Shown: positions 32,345 through 41,746, counted from the stretch's first letter. The stretch is 49,631 nucleotides of DNA from Deltaproteobacteria bacterium (GCA_020635175.1 JACKAH010000009.1:1-49631); one strand, 5' to 3'. Made by a program: numbers and translations. The notes: generated by a model not told the origin, from the letters alone.

Positions 32345-32653
32345 TTAGTGCTTGAGGGCTCGCTTTTTGTAAGCGAGATGTCTTAGTGCAATCTCTTCTA
32401 ATTCTTTTACTCTGGATACACGAATCTGTAAGACATCACTTATCTCCTCATGATCCATTGGTGCTCCAGTTTCAAGACCATAACGCATTCTTAGTACCAT
32501 TCTTGAGAAGATGCTTAGCTTGTCTAACGAGGATTCCACTCTATCGATCGTCTTTTGGGGAGTTGTAGAAAGATTTGGAGAAGAGGAAGCAGTTTCCTTT
32601 TTATCTAGGTCATCTTTCCTAGGGGTTCGGAGATCTTTGAGGTTACTACTCAT
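32345..32653 (-). CDS. Stand-alone sigma-70 region 4-like protein
   Basis: A 102-residue protein with a polar N-terminal 35 residues, then an almost complete region 4: IDRVESSLDKLSIFSRMVLRMRYGLETGAPMDHEEISDVLQIRVSRVKELEEIALRHLAYKKRALKH. It contains the LRMRYGLETG signature, a helix-turn-helix (HEEISDVL-QIRVSRVKELEEIALRHL) that would read a -35 element, and a basic tail. Regions 1-3 are missing, so it cannot direct RNA polymerase as an ordinary sigma factor. It could be a regulator binding the beta flap, an anti- or co-sigma, or half of a two-part sigma. It ends 3 bases from the convergent flippase-like gene. Start ATG at 32653. Confidence 0.7.
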   Translation of the reverse strand: MSSNLKDLRTPRKDDLDKKETASSSPNLSTTPQKTIDRVESSLDKLSIFSRMVLRMRYGLETGAPMDHEEISDVLQIRVSRVKELEEIALRHLAYKKRALKH

Positions 32654-32707
32654 ACCTCAAGGTTAACAACACAAAAATCGATAATCAAACCCCTATCTGT
32701 TAGTTTT

Positions 32708-34675
32708 TTATTTTTTAGAAAATACAATCTCTCCCTGCCAATCTTCATCTGGAGGCTCGGATGAAAATTGCTCAATCTGAGCTTTATATAATTCAAGTGG
32801 TTTCAATAGTATACCAAAGTTTTCCGCAGCATCTTTTAGGAGTTGAAGAGCCTTTTCCCACTCCCTGTCTTTAAAAGCCTCTAATCCAGCTCCCCAATTT
32901 TCTGCTACAGATTTAGGGGGTTGGCTACTAAAGAGCATATATAGTTCTACAACCTCTTTTTTCCCAACTACTGTAATTGCTCCTGCAGGAAGAGTAGCGA
33001 TGGCTCCGCCAATCTCTTTCTTTACTGAGTCTGTAATTAAAATAGTCGTTCCAAAATATTTGTTAATTCCTTCGACCCTTGAGGCTAGGTTTACCGAGTC
33101 TCCTATAGCAGTGTAGTCGAACCGTTTTTCAGAGCCGAGGTTCCCAACAACCATAGGTCCAGTGTGAACTCCTATTCGTGTATGTAGCGGTGGAAATCTC
33201 TTTGAGGCATTAAATCTAGCAACTTCTCTGTCGATTGCGATAGCAGTCTCGCAAGCTTTTAATGCATGGTCGTTAATTTGAATTGGCGCACCCCAAATTA
33301 CAAATACTGCGTCACCGATAAATTTTATCAGCGTGCCTTGGTTTTCGAATACAACATCCATTACTTCCGTAAAGTATGCATTAAGCATTGCTGAAACTTG
33401 CTCAGCAGGCATATCTTCAGTAATTGATGTAAAACCAGCAATGTCAGTGAATAGTGCTGTTGCCCAAACTTTTTCTCCTCCTAAACCAAGTTTTTTAGAA
33501 TTCTGCGCAATGCTTTTCGCCATCTCTGGTGAAACATATAGTTGGAAGGCGCTTTCCATTTTCAGTTGTGCTTTTCTAGTGACAAAATAGAAATACAATG
33601 TGCTCGCTAAGAAAGTGACTGGGAATATCACTGTGGTCATGATTGTTCCCGGTATAAAGAGATCGTTAATAAAGCAGAGATAGGATGCAACTACCCAGAC
33701 GATTATCGCTCCTACAAGAAGGAGCACGCCCCACTGAGGGCGTAGAGCCAACAATGCTAAAGAGATAAGTAAGGTTATCGAGCCTAAGATCAGCGCCTCA
33801 GCCCATTTTGGTAAACGGACAATCCAGTCCTGGTTCAGTAGGTTTAATGTTGAGGTAACGTGGATCTCAGTTCCAAAGATTCGACCATATGGAGTTAGGA
33901 ATATGTCTTTTTGCGCTGGACCTAAGTCTGTTTGAAGTACGAGTCCAACGAATACAATCTTGTTTTTTAACAGGGCTTCAGGCAACGGTTTGTCTGGATC
34001 TATTACCTGATAATAAGAATATGTAGGGATAGTTCCACGTGGGCCATAGAATTTTACAAAATCTCTTTCTGAAGGAAGAACTGATGTTTTTCTATCAATC
34101 TCGGCAGCAGCTTCGGAGAGAGTTCTAAAATCTTTGGTTAAGGAGCTCCTCTTGCTTAGAAACCTTCTTAGATATCCATAGTCTTCGGGAAAGCCAACAA
34201 GAGCTGGAGTTTCTGCTGCGTTTAGGAAAGGTTCATAGGGAAGTAGCACTTCTTCTAACTTAAAACTTCCGCTGGCAGAGCTATGATCTCTTACGATCGA
34301 ATCGGCTCCAAGTACAGTTGGTAACAATGCAAATGCCTTTGCAAGTTCCTTATCAGTTTCTTTGCTGCGACTTTCACCTAAGAACAATACGTCAAAAATA
34401 ACACGCTTAGCCCCGACTTCTGCTAATCGTTTTAGTAGCTTTACGTGCTGAGACCTAGGCCAGGCTTGGTTGAGGGGGATATCTAAAACACCATAACTCT
34501 GTTCGTCCATTGCTATCAGCAAGGCCCCATCTGGTGGTTCCAGTGAGCCTCTAACCTGATACCAAACGTCCATTGCTAGTGGCTCAATCCTATCTCCCCA
34601 GGAAGAATAGAATAACAAGACATGAGTAACAGTAATAATAAGTGAAAGTAGGGAGATGATTATCCAACGAGTCAT
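32708..34675 (-). CDS. CHASE2-domain adenylate/guanylate cyclase
   Basis: A 655-residue membrane sensor. An N-terminal anchor (residues 4-24) is followed by a periplasmic CHASE2 domain (about 30-280; LLIAMDEQSYGVLDIPLNQAWPRSQHVKLLKRLAEVGAKRVIFDVLF and YGRIFGTEIHVTSTLNLLNQ). Three transmembrane helices follow (about 290-370), then a class III cyclase domain: TALFTDIAGFTSITEDMPAEQV (first metal Asp), IKFIGDAVFVIWGAP (second Asp), RIGVHTGPMVVGNLGSEKRFDYTAIGDSVNLASRVEG. It turns an envelope signal into cyclic nucleotide. The C-terminus adds about 90 residues of helical sequence. It lies downstream of the YWTD and FecR-barrel genes, with a small plus-strand lipoprotein gene between. Confidence 0.93.
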   Translation of the reverse strand: MTRWIIISLLSLIITVTHVLLFYSSWGDRIEPLAMDVWYQVRGSLEPPDGALLIAMDEQSYGVLDIPLNQAWPRSQHVKLLKRLAEVGAKRVIFDVLFLGESRSKETDKELAKAFALLPTVLGADSIVRDHSSASGSFKLEEVLLPYEPFLNAAETPALVGFPEDYGYLRRFLSKRSSLTKDFRTLSEAAAEIDRKTSVLPSERDFVKFYGPRGTIPTYSYYQVIDPDKPLPEALLKNKIVFVGLVLQTDLGPAQKDIFLTPYGRIFGTEIHVTSTLNLLNQDWIVRLPKWAEALILGSITLLISLALLALRPQWGVLLLVGAIIVWVVASYLCFINDLFIPGTIMTTVIFPVTFLASTLYFYFVTRKAQLKMESAFQLYVSPEMAKSIAQNSKKLGLGGEKVWATALFTDIAGFTSITEDMPAEQVSAMLNAYFTEVMDVVFENQGTLIKFIGDAVFVIWGAPIQINDHALKACETAIAIDREVARFNASKRFPPLHTRIGVHTGPMVVGNLGSEKRFDYTAIGDSVNLASRVEGINKYFGTTILITDSVKKEIGGAIATLPAGAITVVGKKEVVELYMLFSSQPPKSVAENWGAGLEAFKDREWEKALQLLKDAAENFGILLKPLELYKAQIEQFSSEPPDEDWQGEIVFSKK

Positions 34676-34758
34676 GCAGGTTATGCTACCTCATCTGCTT
34701 TAGTTTGACGATAAAAAACCAATTGCTATACAGATCCAAAGATACTAAATATATCTTT

Positions 34759-35208
34759 ATGAAATTTAAATCACTCAGTCTATTGTTCGTTGCCTTGTGT
34801 GCTTGCAACAGTTCTTCAGGCAATATGGTTATCACTGACTATTCCGGTATTTGGGATGTGCGATATAACTTTGCTAATGACGAATGCGGTCTCGTTACTG
34901 ATGGTATTATTGGCTTTGTTGAGCAAGACACCATTGAGCAGAGTGGTTCCACAGCATCTTTTTCCTCTCTAAGTGGAATCTTATCAACTGATTCTGCAAC
35001 TCTCGAAAGTGACGGTTCACTTTTAGCGATAGAAGAGTTTTCTGGCGATCTGTTTGGTGATGGAACTTTCTGCGTTCAGACTGCGCAAATTCGTTACCAA
35101 AATGGAATCGATAACTCCGCTGAGTCAGTTTTTAGTTTCTCAATTGAATGTGACGACGGCTTCGCATGTTCGTCTGATGCATTAGGCTCTGCCGAAAGAC
35201 AAGTATAG
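34759..35208 (+). CDS. Small lipoprotein of unknown function
   Basis: Start at the ATG at 34759 (MKFKSLSLLFVALCACNSSSG..., 149 residues), which gives a proper lipoprotein signal with lipobox ALCAC; the upstream in-frame codon at 34705 would only add a polar peptide. The mature part is acidic and beta-rich with four cysteines (NDECGLV, TFCVQ, IECDDGFACSS), likely two disulfides. No family recognised. It is divergent from the CHASE2 cyclase and converges with the YWTD propeller gene, whose stop is 2 bases away, and so sits inside the envelope-signalling neighbourhood. AT-rich 5' flank with weak ribosome-binding site. Confidence 0.65.
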   Translation: MKFKSLSLLFVALCACNSSSGNMVITDYSGIWDVRYNFANDECGLVTDGIIGFVEQDTIEQSGSTASFSSLSGILSTDSATLESDGSLLAIEEFSGDLFGDGTFCVQTAQIRYQNGIDNSAESVFSFSIECDDGFACSSDALGSAERQV

Positions 35209-35209
35209 T

Positions 35210-36664
35210 TTACTGAATTGTAAACTCGTCTGTTTCAGGACTCCTGTTTGTGCGTCGCTTGATTTTTACACCAAATAGATTTCTCTTTGATTTCGTATGA
35301 GTAATTTGCGTTGATAGCTTTATACGTTTTTTCGTCTTTGTAACATCTGTGTTTGACAAGTTCTTTTGAAGGCGATTCAGTCTTTTAGTTAGCTTTCCAT
35401 ATGATGTAGAAGCGTTTGGCTGCTTTCTATTAACCACGATTGCAGCCTTATAACTCGCAGTCCAGGTGCCTGTTTTTAGTTGAACAGTTGCTTTGTTAGT
35501 TTTTGTTACGCTATTTCTTGTGATTCCGTCTGAGCGAGTAGCTGTTACGATGTAGCGAGCCTGGGGTGATTTATCGACCAGAGCTGGTGTCAGAGGTTGT
35601 CCCTGTGCAGTTAGTGTAACATCAGAGAATTCTTGTAAAGTTAGAGTAACTGTTTTATCAACCTGACTTACCGCATCGATTGTAGGTGGTTGAGTTATTG
35701 ACGTAACTGGATTTAAGACAGGAGGCGTTGCGCTAGCAGTTGGAGTTGCTGTCGGCGTTGCTGTCGGAGTTACCGTCGGCGAAGGACTAGGAGTTGGTGT
35801 CGGGGTTGGTGTCGGAGTAGAAAGATCGAGCTCCAATGCGACATCTTCAGCAGTTGCTGTTGAGGTTAGTACGGTTTGAGCTTGTGTAGCTATGTTGATG
35901 GCTGAAATAGTTGATGAGCCAGCAATGATTAATCGATTTGCATCTTTATCAACGTCAAGCCCTAGGCCACTAAACGTTACTGTCGTTGTTTGGTTTGTTC
36001 CAGCAAAGTCAACTTGTTGAATATTTCCACCACTTTGATCAGACCAATAAACTATGGAGCCACTAACATCTAGAGCAATACCAGGCATAGAAGTTGAAAA
36101 GCCATCAAAGATCGTTGTTAGGTTTGTTCCAGCAGTATCTATTCGTCGAATATCTCCAAGTAGTGGAGCTGTAAAGTAAAGATGACCATTAAGTTGATCT
36201 AGTTCGATATCTGCAGGTGCAAATGCTCCCATAACTGTTGTAACTACTGTGATATTTGAATCAGTGGCATTGGCATCGGCTGATTTAATGTCAAACTGAG
36301 TTGACATGCCGGCTGCCTCTATCCAGTAAACCTTATTGTTTGACTCATCTAATGTCAGTCCATAGCCATCCTGTACGACTGAGACAACTGTTTGTACGTT
36401 GGTTCCGTCTAAGTTGGCACGTTTGATTGACCCTGTAGACATGTTGTTTTCAAGCCAATACATAACATCAGTGTTTGAATTGATTGCTATTCCTTTTGGC
36501 GTTGTTAAACTGGATAGTATAGTAACTTTGTTTGTGCCATCAGGATCGATCCTCTCAATTGTGGCGGTCGAACTATCTGTAAAGAAAATGTGCTGCACGG
36601 GGGCAGCTAGCATTGATTGCAATGGAATAGTTGTGGAGAGGATAAGTGCTAGTATTTTTTTCAT
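35210..36664 (-). CDS. Secreted YWTD/NHL beta-propeller with Pro-Thr stalk
   Basis: A 484-residue exported protein: signal peptide KKILALILSTTIPLQSMLAAP, then six or so LDL-receptor-type YWTD repeats over residues 25-275 (HIFFTDSSTATIERIDPDGTN, MYWLENNMSTGSIKRANLDGTN, KVYWIEAAGMSTQ, HLYFTAPLLGDIRRIDTAGTN, IVYWSDQSGGNIQQVDFAGTN). A low-complexity stalk of alternating Pro-Thr and Ala-Thr (about 283-318) links to a C-terminal 150-residue beta-rich domain and a basic tail rich in Lys and Thr. Such propellers bind protein or sugar. It starts only 3 bases after the FecR-TPR-barrel gene's stop, so the two form an operon. It may be displayed at the surface next to the barrel. Confidence 0.82.
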   Translation of the reverse strand: MKKILALILSTTIPLQSMLAAPVQHIFFTDSSTATIERIDPDGTNKVTILSSLTTPKGIAINSNTDVMYWLENNMSTGSIKRANLDGTNVQTVVSVVQDGYGLTLDESNNKVYWIEAAGMSTQFDIKSADANATDSNITVVTTVMGAFAPADIELDQLNGHLYFTAPLLGDIRRIDTAGTNLTTIFDGFSTSMPGIALDVSGSIVYWSDQSGGNIQQVDFAGTNQTTTVTFSGLGLDVDKDANRLIIAGSSTISAINIATQAQTVLTSTATAEDVALELDLSTPTPTPTPTPSPSPTVTPTATPTATPTASATPPVLNPVTSITQPPTIDAVSQVDKTVTLTLQEFSDVTLTAQGQPLTPALVDKSPQARYIVTATRSDGITRNSVTKTNKATVQLKTGTWTASYKAAIVVNRKQPNASTSYGKLTKRLNRLQKNLSNTDVTKTKKRIKLSTQITHTKSKRNLFGVKIKRRTNRSPETDEFTIQ

Positions 36665-36667
36665 GTT

Positions 36668-39600
36668 TTAAAAGTTTAGAGAAAACAATAACTCTGCGGC
36701 AACATCAGTGCTAATAAACTCATCAAAGCCGAGAGATTGATCAAAAGTAAAATCTCTATCAAAAAGATTTGTAACTTTAAAGACGACGCTACCATGTCTA
36801 TCTGGAATTCGGTAGCCAAGGCCGGCATCAATTATCCAGAAGTTGTTGTTCCCATCTTCAAAGAAGAAGCTGCCATTTCTATCTTGCTGGCGCCAAGTGG
36901 CGGTAGAGAATGTAAACCAGCCAGATGGATCAAAATATTTCAAGCCCAAAGCTACCTTATGCAGCTCAATTTCTTGAAATGCGTCAGAATCTGTCGTCTC
37001 TGACATGCTCCAGGCATAATCGATTGTTCCGACTACTCTGCTAGTAAATACATGATACAGATAGGCTGAAACGAATTCTTGATTAAAGTGTGTGTCAAAT
37101 TGATCTAGCAAGGATAGATCGATGTCTTCAGCAAGGGTGTCAAAGTCGAGAGTAACTAAAGTGCGTGTTAGGGTGCTCTCTTCAATTGTGTCGCGATGAA
37201 GACCTTCTGCACCGAAGTAAGTTGAGCCAGAAAATTTATAATCAAAACCAGCGCCGTAGTTTCTTGATTCAGTACCGGAGAAGTCGGTAAATGTTTGGTT
37301 AAAACCACCGACAAGTGTTGGTTCTAGATCGCCTACATCCTCTAATGCAGATTTTCTTAGGCCTTCAAAGTAGGCAGTCCTGATAGTAAGTTCTGGGGTA
37401 GCATACACGGTGGCTCCGAGTTTAGGGTTCCATCTATTTTTGCCACGTTTGTCATCTAAAAACGGAAGAACTTCTCTACGTTCAAGCTCGAGGTTTGTAT
37501 AACTTCCGCCTGCTGTAAAATCTAACCAGTCAGTCACATGAAATGTTGGATAGAGATATAGATCTTGGGATGAGATATTCTGTTTCGTTTCAGATCTAAT
37601 AATTCTATTTAAATCAGTAAAAACACTAAAATCATCATCTTTGATAGTTGATATCTCTCTTCTGTGAGGTTTAGCAAAGTAAGCTTCTCCTCCAAAGACA
37701 ATAGAAGCAATTTCAGTACTATTATAGTATTGCAAACTCAATCTAGTATCACGAACATCTTCTCTAGCGAACTCTCGCAAAAATAGGGTTTCGCCAGTTT
37801 CAAAGGTGTCTCCAAATTTTACAAGATCTAAGTCTACTATTCTTGAATCATCACCACCAAGATGATCGCGAGTGTCTCTAAATGTGGCTTGCGCAATCAC
37901 CTTTGAAGTAGGGGAGAGGACCCTGCTATATCCAAGCTCTCCTTCCCAGACCTCAAACTTAGTATCGTCTATCTCAGCATTGCTGTTTATGCGAGTTTGG
38001 TGCTTGTATCTTCCTTCAACAATAAACCTGTCCTCGTAGGTAGGTTGATATTGGCCTGAGGCCCTGAACCTGTAATCTCTTGAGTAGTTGTTATCCTTAC
38101 TTCCATCAGCTGCAGCAGATTCAAAACCAAAAAAGTAGCCAAACTTTTCAGTTCTTCCCGCATGGAAAATCTCAGGTATTAGACGATCGTCAAGTGAAGA
38201 GGCTGTAAATGCTAAATTAGTTCTATCCTCTGGTCGTTCAAAAAGTGAATTAAATTCATTCACAGAAGCTTCTGTACCAGGGTTGTTAAATAAGTTGAAG
38301 CTGAGCGGAGCGATTAAGTTAGCAATTGATCTTTCTGAAAGGCTCGCATCGTTAAGTAAGATAGTGTTGTAGCTATCAGATAGGAAACGGTGTGCTGAAT
38401 AGTTTCCATAGTCTTTATTGATTGACTTGATCGCTTCAATTACAGCAACTCGATTAAATCCAAGAGAATTAAAAACCTCAGCTAGTCCAGCACTTCTGAC
38501 TGCGGCGTCTTGGTCCAAAAGGAGTCTTGACCTAAAAACCGCTCTATTATCATTTAGCTCAATTGATTTTTCAGTATCTTTTAATGCATCAACCACGCGG
38601 TTGTTAGCTAAGTGATCATAGGCTCGATAAAGATAAGGAGTTGGGTCTTTCTGGTCTAAATTGATAGCGCGATTATATTCTCGACTTGCTAGTTCAGATT
38701 TGTCTTCTTCAAAAAATGCCTTACCTAGGTAACTTCTATATAGGGAGATATTTGGCTCAATTATTACAGCTTCCTCAAGTAGTTTGCGGCCTGATTCAAG
38801 ATCTCCTGTTCTAATTGTTGCTAAGCCCATGCCTAAAAAAGTTAGACCGTTTGTATCGTTTGTTTTAAGTGCCTCAGAAAAAGCACTTAGAGCCTCTTTT
38901 GCTTTGTACTTAACTAAATATGCAAATCCTAATGTGTTTTGAGAGATGTTGTTATATGGGTTGATTTGGTAAGCCTTTTGAGCTGACTCTAAAGCTTGAT
39001 CAATCTCTCCAAACGCAAGTTGCAGTTCTGCAAGTCTTGAGAGCGCAAACTCGTTTTGTGGATCAGTCTCAAGTAATTTTTCAATATAATTTTTAGCATG
39101 TTCGAGTTCGAAATATCCCTGTGCAACATAAGAAGAAGCAACTAATGCAGCTGACGAACTGCCATTAGCACTTCGTGATTTCTCTGCAAGCTGTCTTGCT
39201 AGTTCTTTGTCTCCTGAGACCAGAGCAATTATTGCTTTTTGTGCAAAATAGTTTGCCGACAATGCGCCAGCTTGAGTTTTGTTTGATTTATCAATTTGCT
39301 GCAAAGCTTTTTCTAGCAAGGCATTTGCCTTATCTACGTTTCCAACCGAAAGGTTCAATGAGGCTGCATACAATAAAGTATCAGCATTTAGATTTTGCTC
39401 CGAAAGCTCAGCAAACGCACTCTGTGTGTCTCCTTGTATATAGGCTGTAAAAGATCTGCCCATTTGGCTTTGCCATGAGCTATCATCAAAGGCTTGCTTG
39501 GCTTTTTTTAAGTCACGAGCATTTAGCAAACTAATGCCTTCCTTTTGTTTAGCAGATGAGCTGCTGGTTAATCCTGGAAAATCAGATAGAGAAACTACAG

Positions 39601-40192
39601 CAGGGTAGTTTAGTGCCCACTGCACTGCGTCGGTTGGATTCGCAACGAGTTGTTTTGTCGGAGCCTGGCCATTTTTAGTTAGTGCCAGCTCCCCACTTTT
39701 CAATTGAACCTGACCATGCTGGTTAGAAGCTTCAACAGATCCCTCTAGAACTGTAATGCTAGTTGTAGATGAATCTGTTCTAACTACGAACTCCGTTCCT
39801 CGCACTGCCGCACTTACGTTCGAGGTGTCAATTTTAGGAAATCTTTTGGGCTTTCTACTAAAAAAGAACGCTTCTCCGGATACAAGTTCAAGCTCCCTCT
39901 CGTCTCCCTGCTGAGTGATATCCTTAAATGAGAGTAGAGAGTTTTCATTTAGACGAATTAAGGTTCCGTCAGTTAAGAGCAAGCCTGCGCGGCTATTGGC
40001 AAGAGTTCGAACCGTGTGGTGTGTTTCAAATTTGTCTCCTTTAACGACCGCCTTCCAGCTGTTAGAATTTGCAGATTTAGCTTCAACAGTTCCCTGTGCT
40101 GAGAAGAGGGATGCGACCTGCTCGGCAATTGCAAAGTTTGGGATTAGAAATATGAAAGTTAGGAGGAGGACATTTTTGAGCTGTTTATTCAT
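36668..40192 (-). CDS. FecR domain - TPR - outer-membrane beta-barrel fusion protein
   Basis: Start chosen at the ATG at 40192 (MNKQLKNVLLLTFIFLIPNFAIA signal peptide), giving 1174 residues; a longer frame starts at 40219. Residues 25-170 are a FecR-type beta domain (TLIRLNENSLLSFKDI, SNVSAAVRGTEFVVRTDSSTTSITVLEGSVEASNQ). Residues 210-590 hold nine or more TPR units. Residues 640-1170 are amphipathic beta strands with alternating aromatic residues and a C-terminal Phe (LLFSLNF), a barrel of the kind sorted by BAM, with partial TonB-receptor likeness but no plug or TonB box seen. The three-part order is unusual: a periplasmic sensor and scaffold tied to an outer-membrane barrel. The promoter region holds TTTGCACA near 40213 and ATATAAC-TGTAT-GTTATAT at 40253-40271. 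Confidence 0.85.
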   Translation of the reverse strand: MNKQLKNVLLLTFIFLIPNFAIAEQVASLFSAQGTVEAKSANSNSWKAVVKGDKFETHHTVRTLANSRAGLLLTDGTLIRLNENSLLSFKDITQQGDERELELVSGEAFFFSRKPKRFPKIDTSNVSAAVRGTEFVVRTDSSTTSITVLEGSVEASNQHGQVQLKSGELALTKNGQAPTKQLVANPTDAVQWALNYPAVVSLSDFPGLTSSSSAKQKEGISLLNARDLKKAKQAFDDSSWQSQMGRSFTAYIQGDTQSAFAELSEQNLNADTLLYAASLNLSVGNVDKANALLEKALQQIDKSNKTQAGALSANYFAQKAIIALVSGDKELARQLAEKSRSANGSSSAALVASSYVAQGYFELEHAKNYIEKLLETDPQNEFALSRLAELQLAFGEIDQALESAQKAYQINPYNNISQNTLGFAYLVKYKAKEALSAFSEALKTNDTNGLTFLGMGLATIRTGDLESGRKLLEEAVIIEPNISLYRSYLGKAFFEEDKSELASREYNRAINLDQKDPTPYLYRAYDHLANNRVVDALKDTEKSIELNDNRAVFRSRLLLDQDAAVRSAGLAEVFNSLGFNRVAVIEAIKSINKDYGNYSAHRFLSDSYNTILLNDASLSERSIANLIAPLSFNLFNNPGTEASVNEFNSLFERPEDRTNLAFTASSLDDRLIPEIFHAGRTEKFGYFFGFESAAADGSKDNNYSRDYRFRASGQYQPTYEDRFIVEGRYKHQTRINSNAEIDDTKFEVWEGELGYSRVLSPTSKVIAQATFRDTRDHLGGDDSRIVDLDLVKFGDTFETGETLFLREFAREDVRDTRLSLQYYNSTEIASIVFGGEAYFAKPHRREISTIKDDDFSVFTDLNRIIRSETKQNISSQDLYLYPTFHVTDWLDFTAGGSYTNLELERREVLPFLDDKRGKNRWNPKLGATVYATPELTIRTAYFEGLRKSALEDVGDLEPTLVGGFNQTFTDFSGTESRNYGAGFDYKFSGSTYFGAEGLHRDTIEESTLTRTLVTLDFDTLAEDIDLSLLDQFDTHFNQEFVSAYLYHVFTSRVVGTIDYAWSMSETTDSDAFQEIELHKVALGLKYFDPSGWFTFSTATWRQQDRNGSFFFEDGNNNFWIIDAGLGYRIPDRHGSVVFKVTNLFDRDFTFDQSLGFDEFISTDVAAELLFSLNF

Positions 40193-40416
40193 TGGTGAAC
40201 ATATATAAATAGTTTGCACAGTAACTGGCCGAAATAATTACATCACGGCTAGATATAACTGTATGTTATATATAAAGTCTGAGTTGCTATTGATGCAACA
40301 CGAAACTGTTGAGAATTGAGCAGTTAGGCTGAATCAAAACGGCGTTTGTGAAGCTGATTTGAGTTTGCTTATTTTCTCGTCGATGGAATAGATAATGTCT
40401 GCTAAATAAAGATTAC

Positions 40417-41046
40417 ATGAATAAAGACGAGCTCTGTGAGCAATTTAAAAAGCAACCGATAATCGCCTCAATCTTGAAGCGCTTACATGCTGAACTGCCA
40501 AAGAATTTAACTTATCATTCCGCACAACATGCAGAAGAGGTTCTTAGTGAAGTAATCGATCTAGCCCTGCATGATTCATTATCAGATAGAGAGGTACAGT
40601 TGCTTGCTGTTGCTGCTGCATACCACGATGCTGGGTTCATAATTCAATATTTCAAAAATGAAATTATTGGTGCACAGATGGCTCGTGAAGCTATGCAGAC
40701 CTCCGGCGAGTATAGCAAAGAGGAAATTGAGCAGGTCGTAAAGATGATCCTTGATACTGAGTTAAAGCCATCTGAAACCGGTGCCTTTAAGCAATTTCCA
40801 ACTACTGAACTATCCAAATATCTGCTAGATGCAGACGTTGGAAATCTTGGTCGAGATGATTTTTTTGAAAAAGGTAAACTTCTGTTGCAAGAGTTAAAAG
40901 AGGTAACCTTAACTGGTTTTTATAAAAATTCAGTAGCATTACTTAAAGCACATGAATGGCACACAAAAGCTGCTAAAGAATTACGTGAACAAAAGAAACA
41001 GGAAAATTTACGTTTGCTTCAAGACATGATCTCAGAAGGGATCTAG
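40417..41046 (+). CDS. HD-domain phosphohydrolase
   Basis: A 209-residue soluble protein with an HD fold. YHSAQHAEEVLSEVIDLALHD near residue 30 supplies the first histidine, LAVAAAYHDAGFIIQYFKNE near 65 the HD doublet, and KYLLDADVGNLGRDDF near 135 the distal Asp. Length fits single-domain predicted metal-dependent phosphohydrolases acting on nucleotides or cyclic nucleotides. A C-terminal coiled tail is rich in Lys, Gln and Glu. Its stop overlaps the convergent acidic-unknown gene by 4 bases. Given the cyclase at 32.7 kb it could hydrolyse a cyclic nucleotide, but no cyclic-nucleotide signature is seen, so that is a guess. Confidence 0.8.
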   Translation: MNKDELCEQFKKQPIIASILKRLHAELPKNLTYHSAQHAEEVLSEVIDLALHDSLSDREVQLLAVAAAYHDAGFIIQYFKNEIIGAQMAREAMQTSGEYSKEEIEQVVKMILDTELKPSETGAFKQFPTTELSKYLLDADVGNLGRDDFFEKGKLLLQELKEVTLTGFYKNSVALLKAHEWHTKAAKELREQKKQENLRLLQDMISEGI

Positions 41047-41660
41047 TCTTCAAAATCCCAGGGATCGAAACCGTCAAAGTCTTCTTCTTCTGCTAAGATA
41101 TCATCTATTATAAAAGCAACCTGCTCATTTTCAGCTACTTCATCTTCAGTAAAAAAGTGCCTAGCTCTTTGAGGTGGAGTTAGCTGATGTTCTAATGCAA
41201 AAAGAATAAAGCCACCTAGTGTGTTTGGATCCATCCAATCTGAATCTGTCATGAAGTACGAAAAGCCTAGTTGTAATTCACAACGCTGAAAAAAATCTAG
41301 GCGAGAAAGTCCATCCTCAGACCAAAATTCTGGGAGGCATGCATTTAGTGGAATTCTTGTATTTGGTTGTATTTGAAAGAAATCGCCAAAAACATCTCTA
41401 TAGATTTCAACAATATCAGGAGTCAGCTCTGATCTATCAAAATCCTGATACCAAGTTCCACTATGAAGAATTTCATATGCCTCGCGGTCCCAATGACTTC
41501 CGAACCCTTCCTCAACAGTGTGGATTTGATGATGCAGATCTTTTCTCTCGTGCATTAAGGTAACAACGTAATTATTTTGAATTTTTTCTGAACAACAAAG
41601 AACTACATGAAGCTGAACGTCTTGCAATGTGTAATATACACGTTTATAGTTCCAATTCAA
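41043..41660 (-). CDS. Acidic protein of unknown function
   Basis: A 205-residue soluble protein, not recognised. Residues 1-150 mix strands and helices with many aromatics (MNWNYKRVYYTLQDVQLHVVLCC, FGSHWDREAYEILHSGTWYQDF, FQRCELQLGFSYFMTDSDWMDP). Residues 165-205 are strongly acidic (FTEDEVAENEQVAFIIDDILAEEEDFDGFDPWDFED). It shares no operon partner on its strand; the HD gene converges with a 4-base overlap. Its start lies 176 bases from the GC-rich ParB-like gene, with an intervening region holding two inverted repeats. The acidic tail might mimic nucleic acid, which is speculation. Confidence 0.65.
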   Translation of the reverse strand: MNWNYKRVYYTLQDVQLHVVLCCSEKIQNNYVVTLMHERKDLHHQIHTVEEGFGSHWDREAYEILHSGTWYQDFDRSELTPDIVEIYRDVFGDFFQIQPNTRIPLNACLPEFWSEDGLSRLDFFQRCELQLGFSYFMTDSDWMDPNTLGGFILFALEHQLTPPQRARHFFTEDEVAENEQVAFIIDDILAEEEDFDGFDPWDFED

Positions 41661-41676
41661 GTTATGCCTCTGGCAA

Positions 41677-41704
41677 ATTTGATTTGTAGTTCTTTAAATC
41701 AAAT
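41677..41704. repeat. Short AT-rich inverted repeat upstream of the acidic-unknown gene
   Basis: ATTTGATTT (41677-41685) pairs perfectly with AAATCAAAT (41696-41704) around a 10-base loop. It lies 17 bases before the minus-strand ATG at 41660 and near the left edge of the second GC-rich islet, so it could be an operator or a relic of insertion. Confidence 0.45.
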
Positions 41705-41746
41705 ATCTAACTAGTAAGGTACAGAGGTTTTTCTATCTCTTTTCAA

